Origin: Chlamydiales bacterium
GTDB lineage: Bacteria > Chlamydiota > Chlamydiia > Chlamydiales > JACKPQ01
DNA: 64,000 bases
Direction: 5' to 3'
Assembly: GCA_024233435.1 (NCBI GenBank)
Contig: JACKPQ010000002.1
Span: forward strand, 372,001-436,000
This document shows positions 33,769 through 43,005 of the stretch, piece by piece. Made by a program: the position numbers and the translations under genes. The notes under the pieces are model-generated. The model had not been told where the DNA came from. It ran no database searches and worked only from the letters and a program-made list of their open reading frames with translations. Each line of letters opens with the position of its first letter. Within the stretch, counting starts at the first letter, position 1.

Positions 33769-35013
33769 ATGCGGCTTATCTGTTTTTTGCTTGTCTTCGT
33801 TCATGTGCTCGCTCTGGATGTTCAGGTCGTATCCAAGTCAGCTGTTCTCATCAATGCCGATTCAGGAACTGTTCTCTATGATAAACATAAGGATCGCGTG
33901 GCGTATCCAGCTAGCATTACAAAAATCGCGACAGCCCTTTTTGCATTAAAACAAATTGATGATCTTGATAAAATGGTGGTCTGCCCCTCAGAATGTTTAG
34001 TCAAAATCTCGCCGAAGGTAAAAGTTGCCCACGATTATACACATCCATCTCATTGGCTCGAGTACGATGGCACAACTTTTGGCGTGCTTAAAAATGAAAT
34101 CTTGCCCTTAAGCTCACTTTTTTATGGTATGATGCTTGTTTCAGGTAATGATGCTGCAAATGTAATTGCTCACCACGCAAGTGGAAATGTGCTTGCGTTT
34201 ACTGATGGATTGAATAGCTATTTAAGTAGCATTGGCTGCTTAAATACTCAGTTTAAAAATCCTCACGGGTTACACCATCCAGAGCATTATACAACAGCGC
34301 ATGACATGGCATGCATTACAAGAGAAGCTCTAAAGGATGAGCGCTTTCGCAAAATTGTGAGCGCCTTGTCCCACGAGAGACCGAAGACAAATAAGCAAGC
34401 GAAGAAGGTGATCAATCAAGCAAACCGCTTGCTCCGCAAAGCAACCAATTTTTACTATGATAAAGCGCTTGGCATCAAGACAGGGTACCACTCTAAAGCG
34501 GGTTATACACTTGTAGCTGCCGCAGAACATCATGGGCGCACATTGATTGCTGTAGTTTTAGGTAGCCCGAATCCCCAGCAGCGTTATCGCGATGCAATCA
34601 ATCTTTTCGATGCAGCATTTGCAGAAAAAAAAGAGAAGCGCTTGCTATTTCGCGCTGATGAAAATACGTTTCGCCATACAATCAAAGGCGCCAATACGGC
34701 GCTGCTTGCCGATCTCAAAGAGGATGTTTGGTATAACTTTTACCCTTCTGAAGAGGTAGGGTTGCGCAGTTTTTTGCATTGGGATGAATTGGCTTTTCCA
34801 ATTGAAATAGGTTCTCGCGTTGGGGAAGTTGTCATTTACGATGAGCACGAAAATCTCATTTTATCTGCCCCTCTTTTTGCAAAGTCACATGTGCGCTTGA
34901 GTCTGTGGCACAGACTTTCAAGGCATCGTGTATTCTTGGCATGCATGGTTCTAGGGCTTATTTTCGTGATTGTATTTGCTCAACCACGCTTTCGCAAATT
35001 GCTCAAGCGTTAA
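33769..35013 (+). CDS. dacF: D-alanyl-D-alanine carboxypeptidase (penicillin-binding protein)
   Basis: A low-molecular-mass penicillin-binding protein of the S11 family that trims the terminal D-alanine of peptidoglycan stem peptides. The 414 residues show a short signal peptide (1-16, ICFLLVFVHVLA), the catalytic SITK (Ser49, Lys52), SGN near 126-128 and KTG near 231 in LGIKTGYHSKAG. A C-terminal domain of beta type ends with a hydrophobic helix (VFLACMVLGLIFVIVFA) and basic tail, anchoring it to the inner membrane. Its promoter predicts a leaderless mRNA. The 3' end overlaps convergent rsmA by 63 bases. It matches Chlamydia CT551. Confidence 0.93.
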   Translation: MRLICFLLVFVHVLALDVQVVSKSAVLINADSGTVLYDKHKDRVAYPASITKIATALFALKQIDDLDKMVVCPSECLVKISPKVKVAHDYTHPSHWLEYDGTTFGVLKNEILPLSSLFYGMMLVSGNDAANVIAHHASGNVLAFTDGLNSYLSSIGCLNTQFKNPHGLHHPEHYTTAHDMACITREALKDERFRKIVSALSHERPKTNKQAKKVINQANRLLRKATNFYYDKALGIKTGYHSKAGYTLVAAAEHHGRTLIAVVLGSPNPQQRYRDAINLFDAAFAEKKEKRLLFRADENTFRHTIKGANTALLADLKEDVWYNFYPSEEVGLRSFLHWDELAFPIEIGSRVGEVVIYDEHENLILSAPLFAKSHVRLSLWHRLSRHRVFLACMVLGLIFVIVFAQPRFRKLLKR

Positions 35014-35733
35014 GTTTTCTGCGCGCGCATTCTGCGGAATGCCTTCAACAAGACCAAAAAATTTTCGGACCATTTTTCGCCTGTGGCGAAAGGCTTCATA
35101 GATAAATGGAAGGATCTTTTCGTCATACGCGGGAGGCTTTGTGGTGAGTTGAATTGCAGCAGACTTGATCTTAGGCTCTGGATAAAAGCAGTTGGCTGGA
35201 ATGGTGAATAAATATTTAGCGTCAGCAAAAAGTTGGCATTCGAGGGTGAGGGGCCCATAGATTTTGCTGTTTGGTTCTGCGCAAATGGTGTCGGCCATCT
35301 CTTTTTGAATGATGACGGTTATCGTTGTTATTTGTGGATGGAGGCGGATCAGCTTTTTAATGATGTCGGCAGCCACGCTGTAAGGAAGGCTAGAGATTAC
35401 TTTTGTCGGCGTATGCAGGTGGGTGTAATCAAATTCAAGGGCGTTTGCCTCAAAAGTTTTAACGCTTTCAAACCGCTGTTTCAAACTCATTGCAAACACG
35501 TGGTCCAGTTCAACGGTGGTGAGATTTTGAGTCTTGTTGAGTATTTGCTCGGTTACTCCGCCAGGGCCAGGGCCAATTTCTAAGATGTGATCGTCTGTTG
35601 AAATATTAGCTGCATCAAGCAACTGCTGGATGATAGCTTCATTGATCAGAAAATTTTGTGAGAGGGATTTTTTTGGATGAATGCCTAGCGATTGAAGAAA
35701 TCGCTTGAGCTCACCTAAGTGCGAAAGGCTCAT
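34951..35733 (-). CDS. rsmA: 16S rRNA dimethyladenosine transferase
   Basis: RsmA (KsgA) dimethylates two adjacent adenosines near the 3' end of 16S rRNA. The 260 residues contain KKSLSQNFLINEAIIQQLL at 18-36, the SAM-binding ILEIGPGPGGVTE near 50, and the catalytic NLPY-type motif, here SSLPYSVA near 113. In the usual motif N-L-P-Y the asparagine is replaced by serine, a noted variant. The 3' end overlaps dacF by 63 bases, and the start overlaps the SurA-like gene by 23 bases, suggesting co-transcription. Confidence 0.94.
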   Translation of the reverse strand: MSLSHLGELKRFLQSLGIHPKKSLSQNFLINEAIIQQLLDAANISTDDHILEIGPGPGGVTEQILNKTQNLTTVELDHVFAMSLKQRFESVKTFEANALEFDYTHLHTPTKVISSLPYSVAADIIKKLIRLHPQITTITVIIQKEMADTICAEPNSKIYGPLTLECQLFADAKYLFTIPANCFYPEPKIKSAAIQLTTKPPAYDEKILPFIYEAFRHRRKMVRKFFGLVEGIPQNARAENLTLEQFAKAWLSKYNHENKP

Positions 35734-36778
35734 AATCAGCTGGAATCATCTCTTTGAGATCATCATCGCTTAAGTGGTATTTGTCACGAAGGGCTGTAAA
35801 ATAATCTTTGGCGTATTCCATAGCGTATTGTTGCAGGATTTGGTTTTTCAACTGCTCACTGACAATTTCAAATGGAGGCGGTTCTTGATGCAGCTTATCT
35901 TTTAGATAAAAAAGGCGCCAGACAGAGGAGTTGTCTCGACGACTCACTTGCGCAATAGGAGCGCTAAATTGATTGGGTTTAAGATCTTCAAGAGCCTGTT
36001 TGTGTTGATCAGATATTTTACTGAGCTCAACAGAGAGTTCATCTGAGATGTTAAGGTTGGGCATATCGGGCTCTTCTGCAAATGCTTCTTTGACAGCTTT
36101 TGCACGAGCTTCTAAATCGCCTTCAGCACTAGCTGCTGCTTCAATCATTTTTTGCGCAAGACCCTGGCTGTCGTCCTTGACGGACAGAACTTGGTAAACC
36201 CATGTGTCTTTCGGTGGATTAGCTTTTACATAGTCGGCATACGACTCTTTGATTTTTTTTGGGGTGGCTTTTTGCACAGCTTTTTGGTGCACATTCATCC
36301 ACATAACTCTTTGAACCAACATCTCTGTTTCTACGAATTGGCGAGCTTCTTCTAAAGACATGCCAATCTTTTCCAGGCTTTCCATAATGTTGGGACCAAA
36401 GCGCGCTTCAACCTCTTCGCGTACGTCGCCGACAGTGACAGTGATTTCTTTGGCTTCAGCTTCAAGCAGCATGAGCTCGTCGTTGATGATGTCATCGAGT
36501 GTGCGACGCCAGCTGCTCGAGTAGTACTGGTACATAGGGATTTTATTGCCGATAACTTCAGGGTAATTTTTGTATAAAAAAGCATTCATTTTTTTAATGA
36601 CATCAATTTGTGAAATGGTTTTGCCATTCACTTTAATTAGGGGGCGATTGAGGATGGCGATGTCTTTCATGCCCTGTTCAGTCGCAGCGATTGCTTGCTC
36701 GGTAAAAGAGGGGGCTACAACCTCACTTGCGATTAAAAATGCGGGAAGAGTAAAAAAATAAACAAAAAACTTTCTCAT
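35711..36778 (-). CDS. SurA-like periplasmic chaperone
   Basis: An exported 355-residue protein with signal peptide MRKFFVYFFTLPAFLIAS. Residues 45-170 match the SurA N-terminal chaperone core, with LNRPLIKVNGKTISQIDVIKK, then WRRTLDDIINDELMLLEAE, and VGDVREEVEARFGPNIMESL. A long helical region (170-280) stands where parvulin domains would be, with little sign of their catalytic signature, and a final helix follows. Thus a chaperone for outer-membrane proteins is likely, isomerase activity doubtful. It lies between rsmA and the rRNA methyltransferase gene, as does CT355 next to ksgA in Chlamydia. Confidence 0.8.
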   Translation of the reverse strand: MRKFFVYFFTLPAFLIASEVVAPSFTEQAIAATEQGMKDIAILNRPLIKVNGKTISQIDVIKKMNAFLYKNYPEVIGNKIPMYQYYSSSWRRTLDDIINDELMLLEAEAKEITVTVGDVREEVEARFGPNIMESLEKIGMSLEEARQFVETEMLVQRVMWMNVHQKAVQKATPKKIKESYADYVKANPPKDTWVYQVLSVKDDSQGLAQKMIEAAASAEGDLEARAKAVKEAFAEEPDMPNLNISDELSVELSKISDQHKQALEDLKPNQFSAPIAQVSRRDNSSVWRLFYLKDKLHQEPPPFEIVSEQLKNQILQQYAMEYAKDYFTALRDKYHLSDDDLKEMIPADYEPFALR

Positions 36779-37863
36779 GCTCCCGAATATATCATGGTTT
36801 GCGCAAAAAAGCCATCCATTTTTCCACTTTCAGGAAGTGATTTGAAAGTAGGTCCAGCTTTTAAAGATGTGTTTTTACAAAATAAAGCGATTTGTTCTTC
36901 GTTTTCACAGGGTAAAATGCTGCATGTGGCGTAAACGATGCAGCCTCCAGGTTTAAGGCACGTGAGCGCTTGATCAAAAATTTTTTGCTGCTTGTCTACA
37001 AGTTCTTCAATGGCCTCTGGAGTCAGCTTCCATTTCATATCGGGATTGCGTCTAAGCGTCCCCGTGCCTGAGCAGGGGGCATCGACAAGCACCCAATCCA
37101 TTTTTCCTTTCAATGAAGCTAGGCGATCGGAGGGAATGATCTGAGCGTTTTGTACGCCAGCGCGATTTAAGCGTCGCTTAGCCTCTTTTAAAGCATGGGG
37201 GCGAATATCATGTAGGTAGAGCTGCCCCTTGCCTTGCATCATCGGTGCTATCGCAAGCGTTTTTCCACCGCTGCCAGCACAAAAATCTAAGACGTGATCT
37301 CCGGGCTGAGCTTTGATCATGAAAGCGACGAGCTGACTGCCTTCATCTTGAACTTCAAAAAGTCCTTGTTTAAACTCTGGTGTGACAAAAAAATTAATTT
37401 TCTTCAAAAAGGTGATGCCAACAGGAGAATGCTCAGTTTTAACAATTTCATAGTCGGGCCAGCGCTCCATGAGCGCATCACGCGTTGTTTTAAGGGCATT
37501 GGCTCTCACCGTTGTTGGTGCTGGTTCATTGAGAGCGTTGCAAACGGAGTCGCTGAGTTGATCATACAAAAATTTGGGGAAGCTAACAGCGACGTGCCTG
37601 GGAAGTTGGTCGCGCGATGGAAATTGGCCATCCATGTACTTTTCAAAACGTTTTTCCCAGGTGGCTGGTTTGCTGATGTAGGCATCTAATAACCCTTTTA
37701 ATCGGATAATGGCATAAACAGTTTCGCTGATCCACTTCCGATCTTTAGAGCCCAGGGATTTATGAGCCCGGAAATAATTTGCCATCAGCGCATCAAGTGG
37801 TAGCGTTGAGGCTCCGTGCTCGTTTAAAATTTTCAGTAGATGGTGGTGGCGAAAAGGCAGCAT
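36775..37863 (-). CDS. RsmB/Fmu-type 16S rRNA m5C methyltransferase
   Basis: An rRNA cytosine-C5 methyltransferase of 362 residues. The SAM-binding region reads VLDFCAGSGGKTLAIAPMM near 195, the catalytic cysteine lies in VDAPCSGTGTLRRNPDMKW near 265 and the second, releasing cysteine in YATCSILPCENEEQI near 320. The N-terminal part (1-120) is NusB-like in length and includes SLGSKDRKWISETVYAIIRL. RsmB is the best known member, but other targets are possible, so I give no symbol. It overlaps the SurA-like gene by 4 bases and is likely the first gene of a three-gene unit with it and rsmA. Confidence 0.85.
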   Translation of the reverse strand: MLPFRHHHLLKILNEHGASTLPLDALMANYFRAHKSLGSKDRKWISETVYAIIRLKGLLDAYISKPATWEKRFEKYMDGQFPSRDQLPRHVAVSFPKFLYDQLSDSVCNALNEPAPTTVRANALKTTRDALMERWPDYEIVKTEHSPVGITFLKKINFFVTPEFKQGLFEVQDEGSQLVAFMIKAQPGDHVLDFCAGSGGKTLAIAPMMQGKGQLYLHDIRPHALKEAKRRLNRAGVQNAQIIPSDRLASLKGKMDWVLVDAPCSGTGTLRRNPDMKWKLTPEAIEELVDKQQKIFDQALTCLKPGGCIVYATCSILPCENEEQIALFCKNTSLKAGPTFKSLPESGKMDGFFAQTMIYSGA

Positions 37864-37904
37864 TTCATGTATGATAGCAGATCTAGCAAAAAAGGAGTAG
37901 GTCG

Positions 37905-38342
37905 ATGTGTCGAAAATTTGCGGTTGTATTAGGTCGAATTTTAATGGCGGCGATTTTTATTTTGAGCGGAGTTAGTAAACTTTTTAATTGGAGCGGATCA
38001 CTTCAACATTTGGAAAGCACCCTCTCTGATTGGCATGCCTACCTTGGTCAAAGCCCCTTTTTCGCTAAAGCGATTTCCATGGCGCCACTCTTGCTTGGCC
38101 TTGCGATTGCGTTTGAGCTCATTGGGGGATGCTCAGTCCTTATTGGCTATCGACCTAAGTGGGGAGCAGTACTCTTGATTTTATTTTTGATTCCAACAAC
38201 GATCCTCATGCACCATTTCTGGTTCTTAGAAGGACAGGCTCGCGTTGAGCAGCAAATTAGTTTTATTAAAAACTGCGCAATTTTAGGAGGTCTAATGATC
38301 TTGTGGGCGTCAAATATGGATAAGAGACGTGTTCATTATTAG
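37905..38342 (+). CDS. DoxX-family membrane protein
   Basis: A 145-residue membrane protein with four predicted helices: FAVVLGRILMAAIFILSGV, MAPLLLGLAIAFELIGGCSV, AVLLILFLIPTTILMHHFWF, and IKNCAILGGLMILWASNM. The start with R-x(5)-A-x-IF-x-LSG-x-SK and the later R-x-G-A/F-LILF-x-IPTT-x-x-HFW pattern define DoxX proteins, which in other bacteria act in redox or quinone-linked stress protection. AAAGGAG precedes the ATG. Lnt overlaps its last 14 bases, so it may belong to the lnt-lpxC unit. The function here is unknown. Confidence 0.85.
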   Translation: MCRKFAVVLGRILMAAIFILSGVSKLFNWSGSLQHLESTLSDWHAYLGQSPFFAKAISMAPLLLGLAIAFELIGGCSVLIGYRPKWGAVLLILFLIPTTILMHHFWFLEGQARVEQQISFIKNCAILGGLMILWASNMDKRRVHY

Positions 38343-39849
38343 CTTTTTGCTTGTCGCTTTTGGGCAGGCGGTTTTTCATCCGATCATCGCTACAATTGCA
38401 GCAGTGAGTGGATATGCGCTTTTCTGGACAAAAAGACGTCCTTTTTTGCTCGCCTGGGCGTTTGGGGCAGGAGTTCAGGGGGTGCAGCTTTCGTGGTTTG
38501 CAACGCCTGAGTACCAAGGACAGTTCATTATCGTTGCCTACGCGCTTGTTTGCTTACTGATGGGGCTCTTGTTTGCAGGATTCAATCATTTCGTAAAGCC
38601 ACAGCACTATCATAAAGTGCATGGATGCATTGCTTTAGCCGGCCTTTGGGTCTTGATCGAGTGGGCTCGCCTTTTCTTATTCTGTGGCTATGCGTGGAAT
38701 CCAGCAGGTTTGGCTCTTGGAGCTACGTTGTATGGGCGTCAACTGGCATCTGTCGGTGGGGTCCTCTTATTGTCATTTGCAGTTATGTTCATCAATTTGC
38801 TTTGCATACGCGCAATCCAAAGCAAGAAAATAAAAGCATTAGGACTTTGGGCAATCGCAGCTTGCGCCCCCTTTGCTTTTGGAATGTTTAGGGTTGCAGA
38901 CACAAGCGACACTGTTGGAGGTCGCGCTCTCTTAATTCAGACAGGTCTTTACCCCGATCAAAAGTTTCCGATCTTTCCTAGCAAACAATCATTCATATCG
39001 CTTGAATCCCAATGGGATTTAGCGCTTGCAGAAGTTCAGCAAGCAGAGTGGATCATCTTTCCAGAGTCAGCTTTTCCTTTTGGGGCCCATTTAGGAGTGA
39101 TGTCGCAAGAGCAAATCGATCCTCTGTTTATAAAGCACTTTGGCAAACCCACAACCAATCGACTGCCTACCTGGTCTAATCTGCTCATAGCAAGGGAGGT
39201 TGCAGAAATGATGAATGCCGAGGTAATTTTAGGTTTAGACGATGGGGACTACAATGCCGCCTTTCATGTTCGGCCTGATGGGAAGATCACGCGCTGGGAA
39301 AAAATGCGCCTTTTGCCCATTGCCGAATGCCTGCCTTTTGAATGGCTCAAGCCGCTAGCTGCAGTTTATGGAATTGATGGGGAGTTTAAGCCTGGAAAAA
39401 ATATCCCGGTTAGTGAGGGTCGAGTGCCAATCGCTGTTTCAATTTGTTATGATGAATGCTTTTCTCACTTGGTGCGCAAGGGTAGAGCAAAAGGTGCTAA
39501 ATTACTTTTGAATTTAACAAATGATGCCTGGTATCCTCATTCGCGATTAACTCGATGCCAGTTTGAGCACGGGAGGTTGCGAAGCGTTGAAAATGGGGCT
39601 CCTTTGATCAGGGTTTGTAATACAGGAGTGACAGCAGCCCTCGATTGCTTTGGCCGCACCCTTGGCGCGCTCGAAGGTGAGGAGAAAGGGAGTCTAATTG
39701 TTGATATCCCTTTAAGTGAAAGGCAAACGTTATATTCGCAATTTGGCGATTTCCCTCTAATATTTAGTTGTTTTGCAAGCGGTATAACTTTTCTTTTGCG
39801 TTGCCTAAAAAAATCTAACTACGCTACTCTCGTGGAAAGATATCAATAA
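38329..39849 (+). CDS. lnt: Apolipoprotein N-acyltransferase
   Basis: Lnt adds the third acyl chain to the N-terminal cysteine of lipoproteins at the inner membrane. The 506 residues start at a GTG (38329) inside the DoxX gene; about seven membrane helices fill residues 1-195. The nitrilase domain then carries the catalytic triad Glu246 (IFPESAFPF), Lys325 (WEKMRLLPI) and Cys373 (SICYDECF). It is followed after 11 bases by lpxC. Several lipoproteins in this window would be its substrates. The order cutE-lpxC-fabZ-lpxA is the chlamydial one (CT534-531). Confidence 0.94.
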   Translation: MFIISFLLVAFGQAVFHPIIATIAAVSGYALFWTKRRPFLLAWAFGAGVQGVQLSWFATPEYQGQFIIVAYALVCLLMGLLFAGFNHFVKPQHYHKVHGCIALAGLWVLIEWARLFLFCGYAWNPAGLALGATLYGRQLASVGGVLLLSFAVMFINLLCIRAIQSKKIKALGLWAIAACAPFAFGMFRVADTSDTVGGRALLIQTGLYPDQKFPIFPSKQSFISLESQWDLALAEVQQAEWIIFPESAFPFGAHLGVMSQEQIDPLFIKHFGKPTTNRLPTWSNLLIAREVAEMMNAEVILGLDDGDYNAAFHVRPDGKITRWEKMRLLPIAECLPFEWLKPLAAVYGIDGEFKPGKNIPVSEGRVPIAVSICYDECFSHLVRKGRAKGAKLLLNLTNDAWYPHSRLTRCQFEHGRLRSVENGAPLIRVCNTGVTAALDCFGRTLGALEGEEKGSLIVDIPLSERQTLYSQFGDFPLIFSCFASGITFLLRCLKKSNYATLVERYQ

Positions 39850-39860
39850 ACGAGGATGCT

Positions 39861-40742
39861 GTGTCTGTATTTCGTGAAATGTCATCGTCCCGTGACAAAC
39901 AGCGCACGCTAAAAAAAGAAGCGTCGATGACTGGCACAGGGCTTTTTACGGGTAAAAAAGTAAAAATGCGTTTTTGCCCAGCCCCAGAAAACCATGGAAT
40001 TGTGTTCAAGCGAATGGACCTGCAAGGCGAGCCCACATGTCCTGCGCTTGTTGATCATGTGATTGAAACACCGCGCTGCACGATTCTTGGAAAAGGTGAG
40101 TGTCGCATTCAATCTGTTGAGCATGTGTTAGCTGCGATTTCTGGATATGGAATAGACAACCTTTTAATCGAGCTTCATGGGCCAGAGGTTCCTATTGGAG
40201 ACGGAAGTGCAGCACCTTTCGTTGAAATGATCGAAGAGGGGTGTATTGCTTATCAAAAAGCTAAAAAAGTATGGCACCGGCTCACGTCGCCAATTTATTG
40301 GACGCAAGGCGATGTCCACCTTGTCGCATTGCCCTATGACGAATTCCGCATCAGCTACACATTGAATTACCCCCAATCCAAGCTATTGCGCTCACAGTTT
40401 TATACCTTTGTGCATAACGAAGAGCGGTTTAAAACAGATATTGCAAAATGCCGCACATTTTCTCTCTACGAAGAGATTGTTCCTATGATTGAAGAAGGGC
40501 GGATCAAAGGGGGCTCGCTAGAAAATGCTCTTGTCATCAAAGATAACGAAGTCTTAAACCCTGAAGGTGCTCACTTTCCAGATGAGATGGCGCGTCATAA
40601 AGTTCTAGATCTTATAGGCGATTTGTCGCTAACGGGCATGCATTTTTACGCCCATGTCATCGCTGTGCGCTCAGGTCACTTCTCAAATACTGCCCTAGCA
40701 AAAGAAATCGTTAACCATATTCAGTCGGAGGCGTGTGTATGA
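39861..40742 (+). CDS. lpxC: UDP-3-O-acyl-N-acetylglucosamine deacetylase
   Basis: LpxC is the committed zinc enzyme of lipid A synthesis. The 293 residues start at a GTG (39861) with a GAGG site 7 bases before. Zinc ligands are His88 in QSVEHVLAAI, His246 and Asp250 in ARHKVLDLIGDL. GDGSAAPF (113-120) belongs to the substrate passage. The order is followed by fabZ with a 4-base overlap. Start choice: a downstream ATG at MSSSRDKQ would also be possible. Confidence 0.96.
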   Translation: MSVFREMSSSRDKQRTLKKEASMTGTGLFTGKKVKMRFCPAPENHGIVFKRMDLQGEPTCPALVDHVIETPRCTILGKGECRIQSVEHVLAAISGYGIDNLLIELHGPEVPIGDGSAAPFVEMIEEGCIAYQKAKKVWHRLTSPIYWTQGDVHLVALPYDEFRISYTLNYPQSKLLRSQFYTFVHNEERFKTDIAKCRTFSLYEEIVPMIEEGRIKGGSLENALVIKDNEVLNPEGAHFPDEMARHKVLDLIGDLSLTGMHFYAHVIAVRSGHFSNTALAKEIVNHIQSEACV

Positions 40743-41215
40743 GTCAAACCGTTGTCGTTGACCCTACCAACATCGTTTTAAACCACGAGCAAATCCAAGA
40801 AATTTTGCCACACCGCTACCCCTTTTTACTCGTCGACCGCGTTGTGCATTTTGACAATGAGAATTATCTCGTTGGACAAAAAAACCTCACGATGAACGAG
40901 CAGTTTTTTCAAGGGCACTTCCCTGGCACACCGATCATGCCTGGCGTTCTTATTCTGGAAGCGTTGGCTCAAGCTGGGGGGATCTTAACCCACTTGAAAG
41001 GGTTCAGTACGGCTATTTCAGTTTTGCTTGGAATCAAGAACTCCAAATTCAGAAAACCAGCCTTGCCAGGAGATCTACTCCACCTGCATGTATTTTGCCA
41101 ACATGTCAGCAGTAAAGGAGGGAAAATTCTTGGGAAAGCGATGATAGGGAATCAGCTAGCAGCGGAGGCTGAAATTGCCTTTGCTTTTGTCAACAAGGAG
41201 CAAATTGGCCGATGA
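40739..41215 (+). CDS. fabZ: 3-hydroxyacyl-ACP dehydratase FabZ
   Basis: FabZ dehydrates 3-hydroxyacyl-ACP in fatty acid elongation and competes with LpxA/LpxC for the hydroxyacyl substrate, which explains its place in a lipid A operon. The ATG at 40739 has GGAG 8 bases upstream and overlaps the lpxC stop (ATGA); a GTG two codons earlier is too close to that site. The 158 residues contain PHRYPFLLVDRVV at 24-36 and the catalytic His60 and Glu74 in HFPGTPIMPGVLILEALAQ. Confidence 0.95.
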   Translation: MSQTVVVDPTNIVLNHEQIQEILPHRYPFLLVDRVVHFDNENYLVGQKNLTMNEQFFQGHFPGTPIMPGVLILEALAQAGGILTHLKGFSTAISVLLGIKNSKFRKPALPGDLLHLHVFCQHVSSKGGKILGKAMIGNQLAAEAEIAFAFVNKEQIGR

Positions 41216-42039
41216 GCATTCACGAAACCGCCATTATTGAAGAAGGCGCGCAAATTGGCGAGAACGTAACCGTTGAGGCATATGCTGTCATCAAAAAAGA
41301 TGTTATTCTAAAAGATAATGTCACAATAAAGTCTCATGCTTACATAGATGGGCATACCACTGTTGGTGAAGACTCCATCATCTATCCCTTTGCAAGCATT
41401 GGTGCGCAGACGCAAGACCGTAAATATAAAGGCGAGACAACCTATGTTAACATCGGTGCACGTTGCGAAATTCGAGAATACGTCACAGTCAACTCATCTT
41501 GCGGCGAAGAAACATCCGTTAACATTGGCGACGATTGCCTGATTATGGCTTACTGCCATGTCGCACACCATTGCGAAATCGGAAACCATGTTATCATGGC
41601 CAATGCAGCAATGCTTGCAGGGCATGTTACTGTTGAAGACTACGCCAATATCGGCGGAATGACAGCAGTGCATCAATTTTGTCGAATCGGCGCTCATGCC
41701 ATGGTTGGGGGTCAAAGTGGCATCGTGCGCGATGTTCCTCCCTACACCATTGGTTTTGGATCGCGACTCTACCGCATTGGTGGTCTTAACCTCGTCGGTC
41801 TACGTCGCCGCAAATTTCCTCGAGAAGATATTCAGGCCCTGCTACAGGCCTACAAAATCACCTATCGCTCTGGACTGTCGATCAATGAAGCATTAGAAAA
41901 GATCGAAAACGAGCTCGAGCCAAGTCCTGCAATCGTGCATTGGCTGCAGTTTGCAAGAAGTTCAAAGCGGGGGCTCAGCGGTCTAGGCCTAGAAGAAACC
42001 TCGCCGCATGAGCTCGCAGAAGCCACGAAAGAGGCCTGA
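41212..42039 (+). CDS. lpxA: UDP-N-acetylglucosamine acyltransferase
   Basis: LpxA transfers the first hydroxyacyl chain onto UDP-GlcNAc. The 275 residues form a left-handed beta-helix of hexapeptide repeats (IIEEGAQIGENVTVEAYAVI, DVILKDNVTIKSHAYIDGHT, and so on). The catalytic histidine region YCHVAHHCEIGNHVIMANAA lies near 118-137, and the SGIVRDVPPYTIGFGSRLYR exit loop near 180. A helical C-terminal domain follows. It overlaps fabZ by 4 bases and fmt by 1 base. Confidence 0.96.
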   Translation: MSIHETAIIEEGAQIGENVTVEAYAVIKKDVILKDNVTIKSHAYIDGHTTVGEDSIIYPFASIGAQTQDRKYKGETTYVNIGARCEIREYVTVNSSCGEETSVNIGDDCLIMAYCHVAHHCEIGNHVIMANAAMLAGHVTVEDYANIGGMTAVHQFCRIGAHAMVGGQSGIVRDVPPYTIGFGSRLYRIGGLNLVGLRRRKFPREDIQALLQAYKITYRSGLSINEALEKIENELEPSPAIVHWLQFARSSKRGLSGLGLEETSPHELAEATKEA

Positions 42040-42953
42040 TGCGCATCGTTTTTTTCGGAACGCCACACGTCGCCGAAATCGTGCTAAACTATCTCATTGA
42101 TCATAACATTGAAATCGTTGGTATTGTCACGCGTCCGGACAAACCCAAGGGTCGCTCGCAAAAAATGCAGCCTCCGCCCGTAAAATCCTGCGCAGAAAAG
42201 CGCTTGATAAACGTGCCAATTTTTCAGCCAACCCGCGCGTCAACACCCGAATTTTGTGAAATTCTCAAAAGCTTAAACGCCGACCTGTTCGTTGTCGTAG
42301 CGTACGGAGAAATCATCAAGCAAATGCTGCTCGACTTGCCTCCAAAAGGGTGCATCAACGTTCACTTTAGCCAGCTTCCAAGGTGGCGCGGAGCAGCTCC
42401 CATGCAGCACACGCTCCTTCACGGAGACAAAGAGACCGGCGTGTCGATCATTGAAATGGTGCTTGCTCTTGACGCTGGAGCAGTGTTAGGCGAGGTGAAA
42501 ATCCCCGTGCCAGAAGATATGACCTGTGGAGAGCTTAGCAGCAAACTTTGCGAGGTGTCTGGACCATTGCTTATCGATGTCATAAAAAAAATTGAAAACA
42601 ACACCATTAAGCCTCAACCGCAAGACGATGCCTACGTGACTTTAGCGCCGAAAATCACCCCTGAAATGTGCAAAATCGACTGGTCCCGGTCAGCCAGAGA
42701 TATCCATAACCAAGTGCGTGCGTTAAGTCCTCATCCAGGCGCTTGGACGATGGTGGAGGTCCAAGGGCATCCAAAGCGCCTTAAAATCCTGCGTACACGC
42801 GTTAGTGAAGCTCAGCCAAGCTATTCTAAAGCTGGGTGGTTTATTCAAACCGGCCAAGGAGTGATCGAGATTTTAGAGCTACAGCTAGAAGGCAAAAAGC
42901 CTCTATCAATCAAAAATTTTATTGCGGGCATCTTGCAAGTTTCCTTGCTATAA
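42039..42953 (+). CDS. fmt: Methionyl-tRNA formyltransferase
   Basis: Fmt formylates initiator Met-tRNA using 10-formyl-tetrahydrofolate. The 304 residues contain VFFGTPHVAEIVL at 4-16, the substrate loop VTRPDKPKGRSQKMQPPPVK near 32-51, CINVHFSQLPRWRGAAPMQH near 106 with the catalytic Asn and His, and GDKETGVSIIEM. The typical HxSLLP is HFSQLP here. It ends the lipid A unit with an overlap of one base with lpxA. Confidence 0.95.
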   Translation: MRIVFFGTPHVAEIVLNYLIDHNIEIVGIVTRPDKPKGRSQKMQPPPVKSCAEKRLINVPIFQPTRASTPEFCEILKSLNADLFVVVAYGEIIKQMLLDLPPKGCINVHFSQLPRWRGAAPMQHTLLHGDKETGVSIIEMVLALDAGAVLGEVKIPVPEDMTCGELSSKLCEVSGPLLIDVIKKIENNTIKPQPQDDAYVTLAPKITPEMCKIDWSRSARDIHNQVRALSPHPGAWTMVEVQGHPKRLKILRTRVSEAQPSYSKAGWFIQTGQGVIEILELQLEGKKPLSIKNFIAGILQVSLL

Positions 42954-43005
42954 ATCCTCAGTTGAGTTAAATTTTAGATTTGTGTCATTAACCCGGAGGT
43001 ATCCA

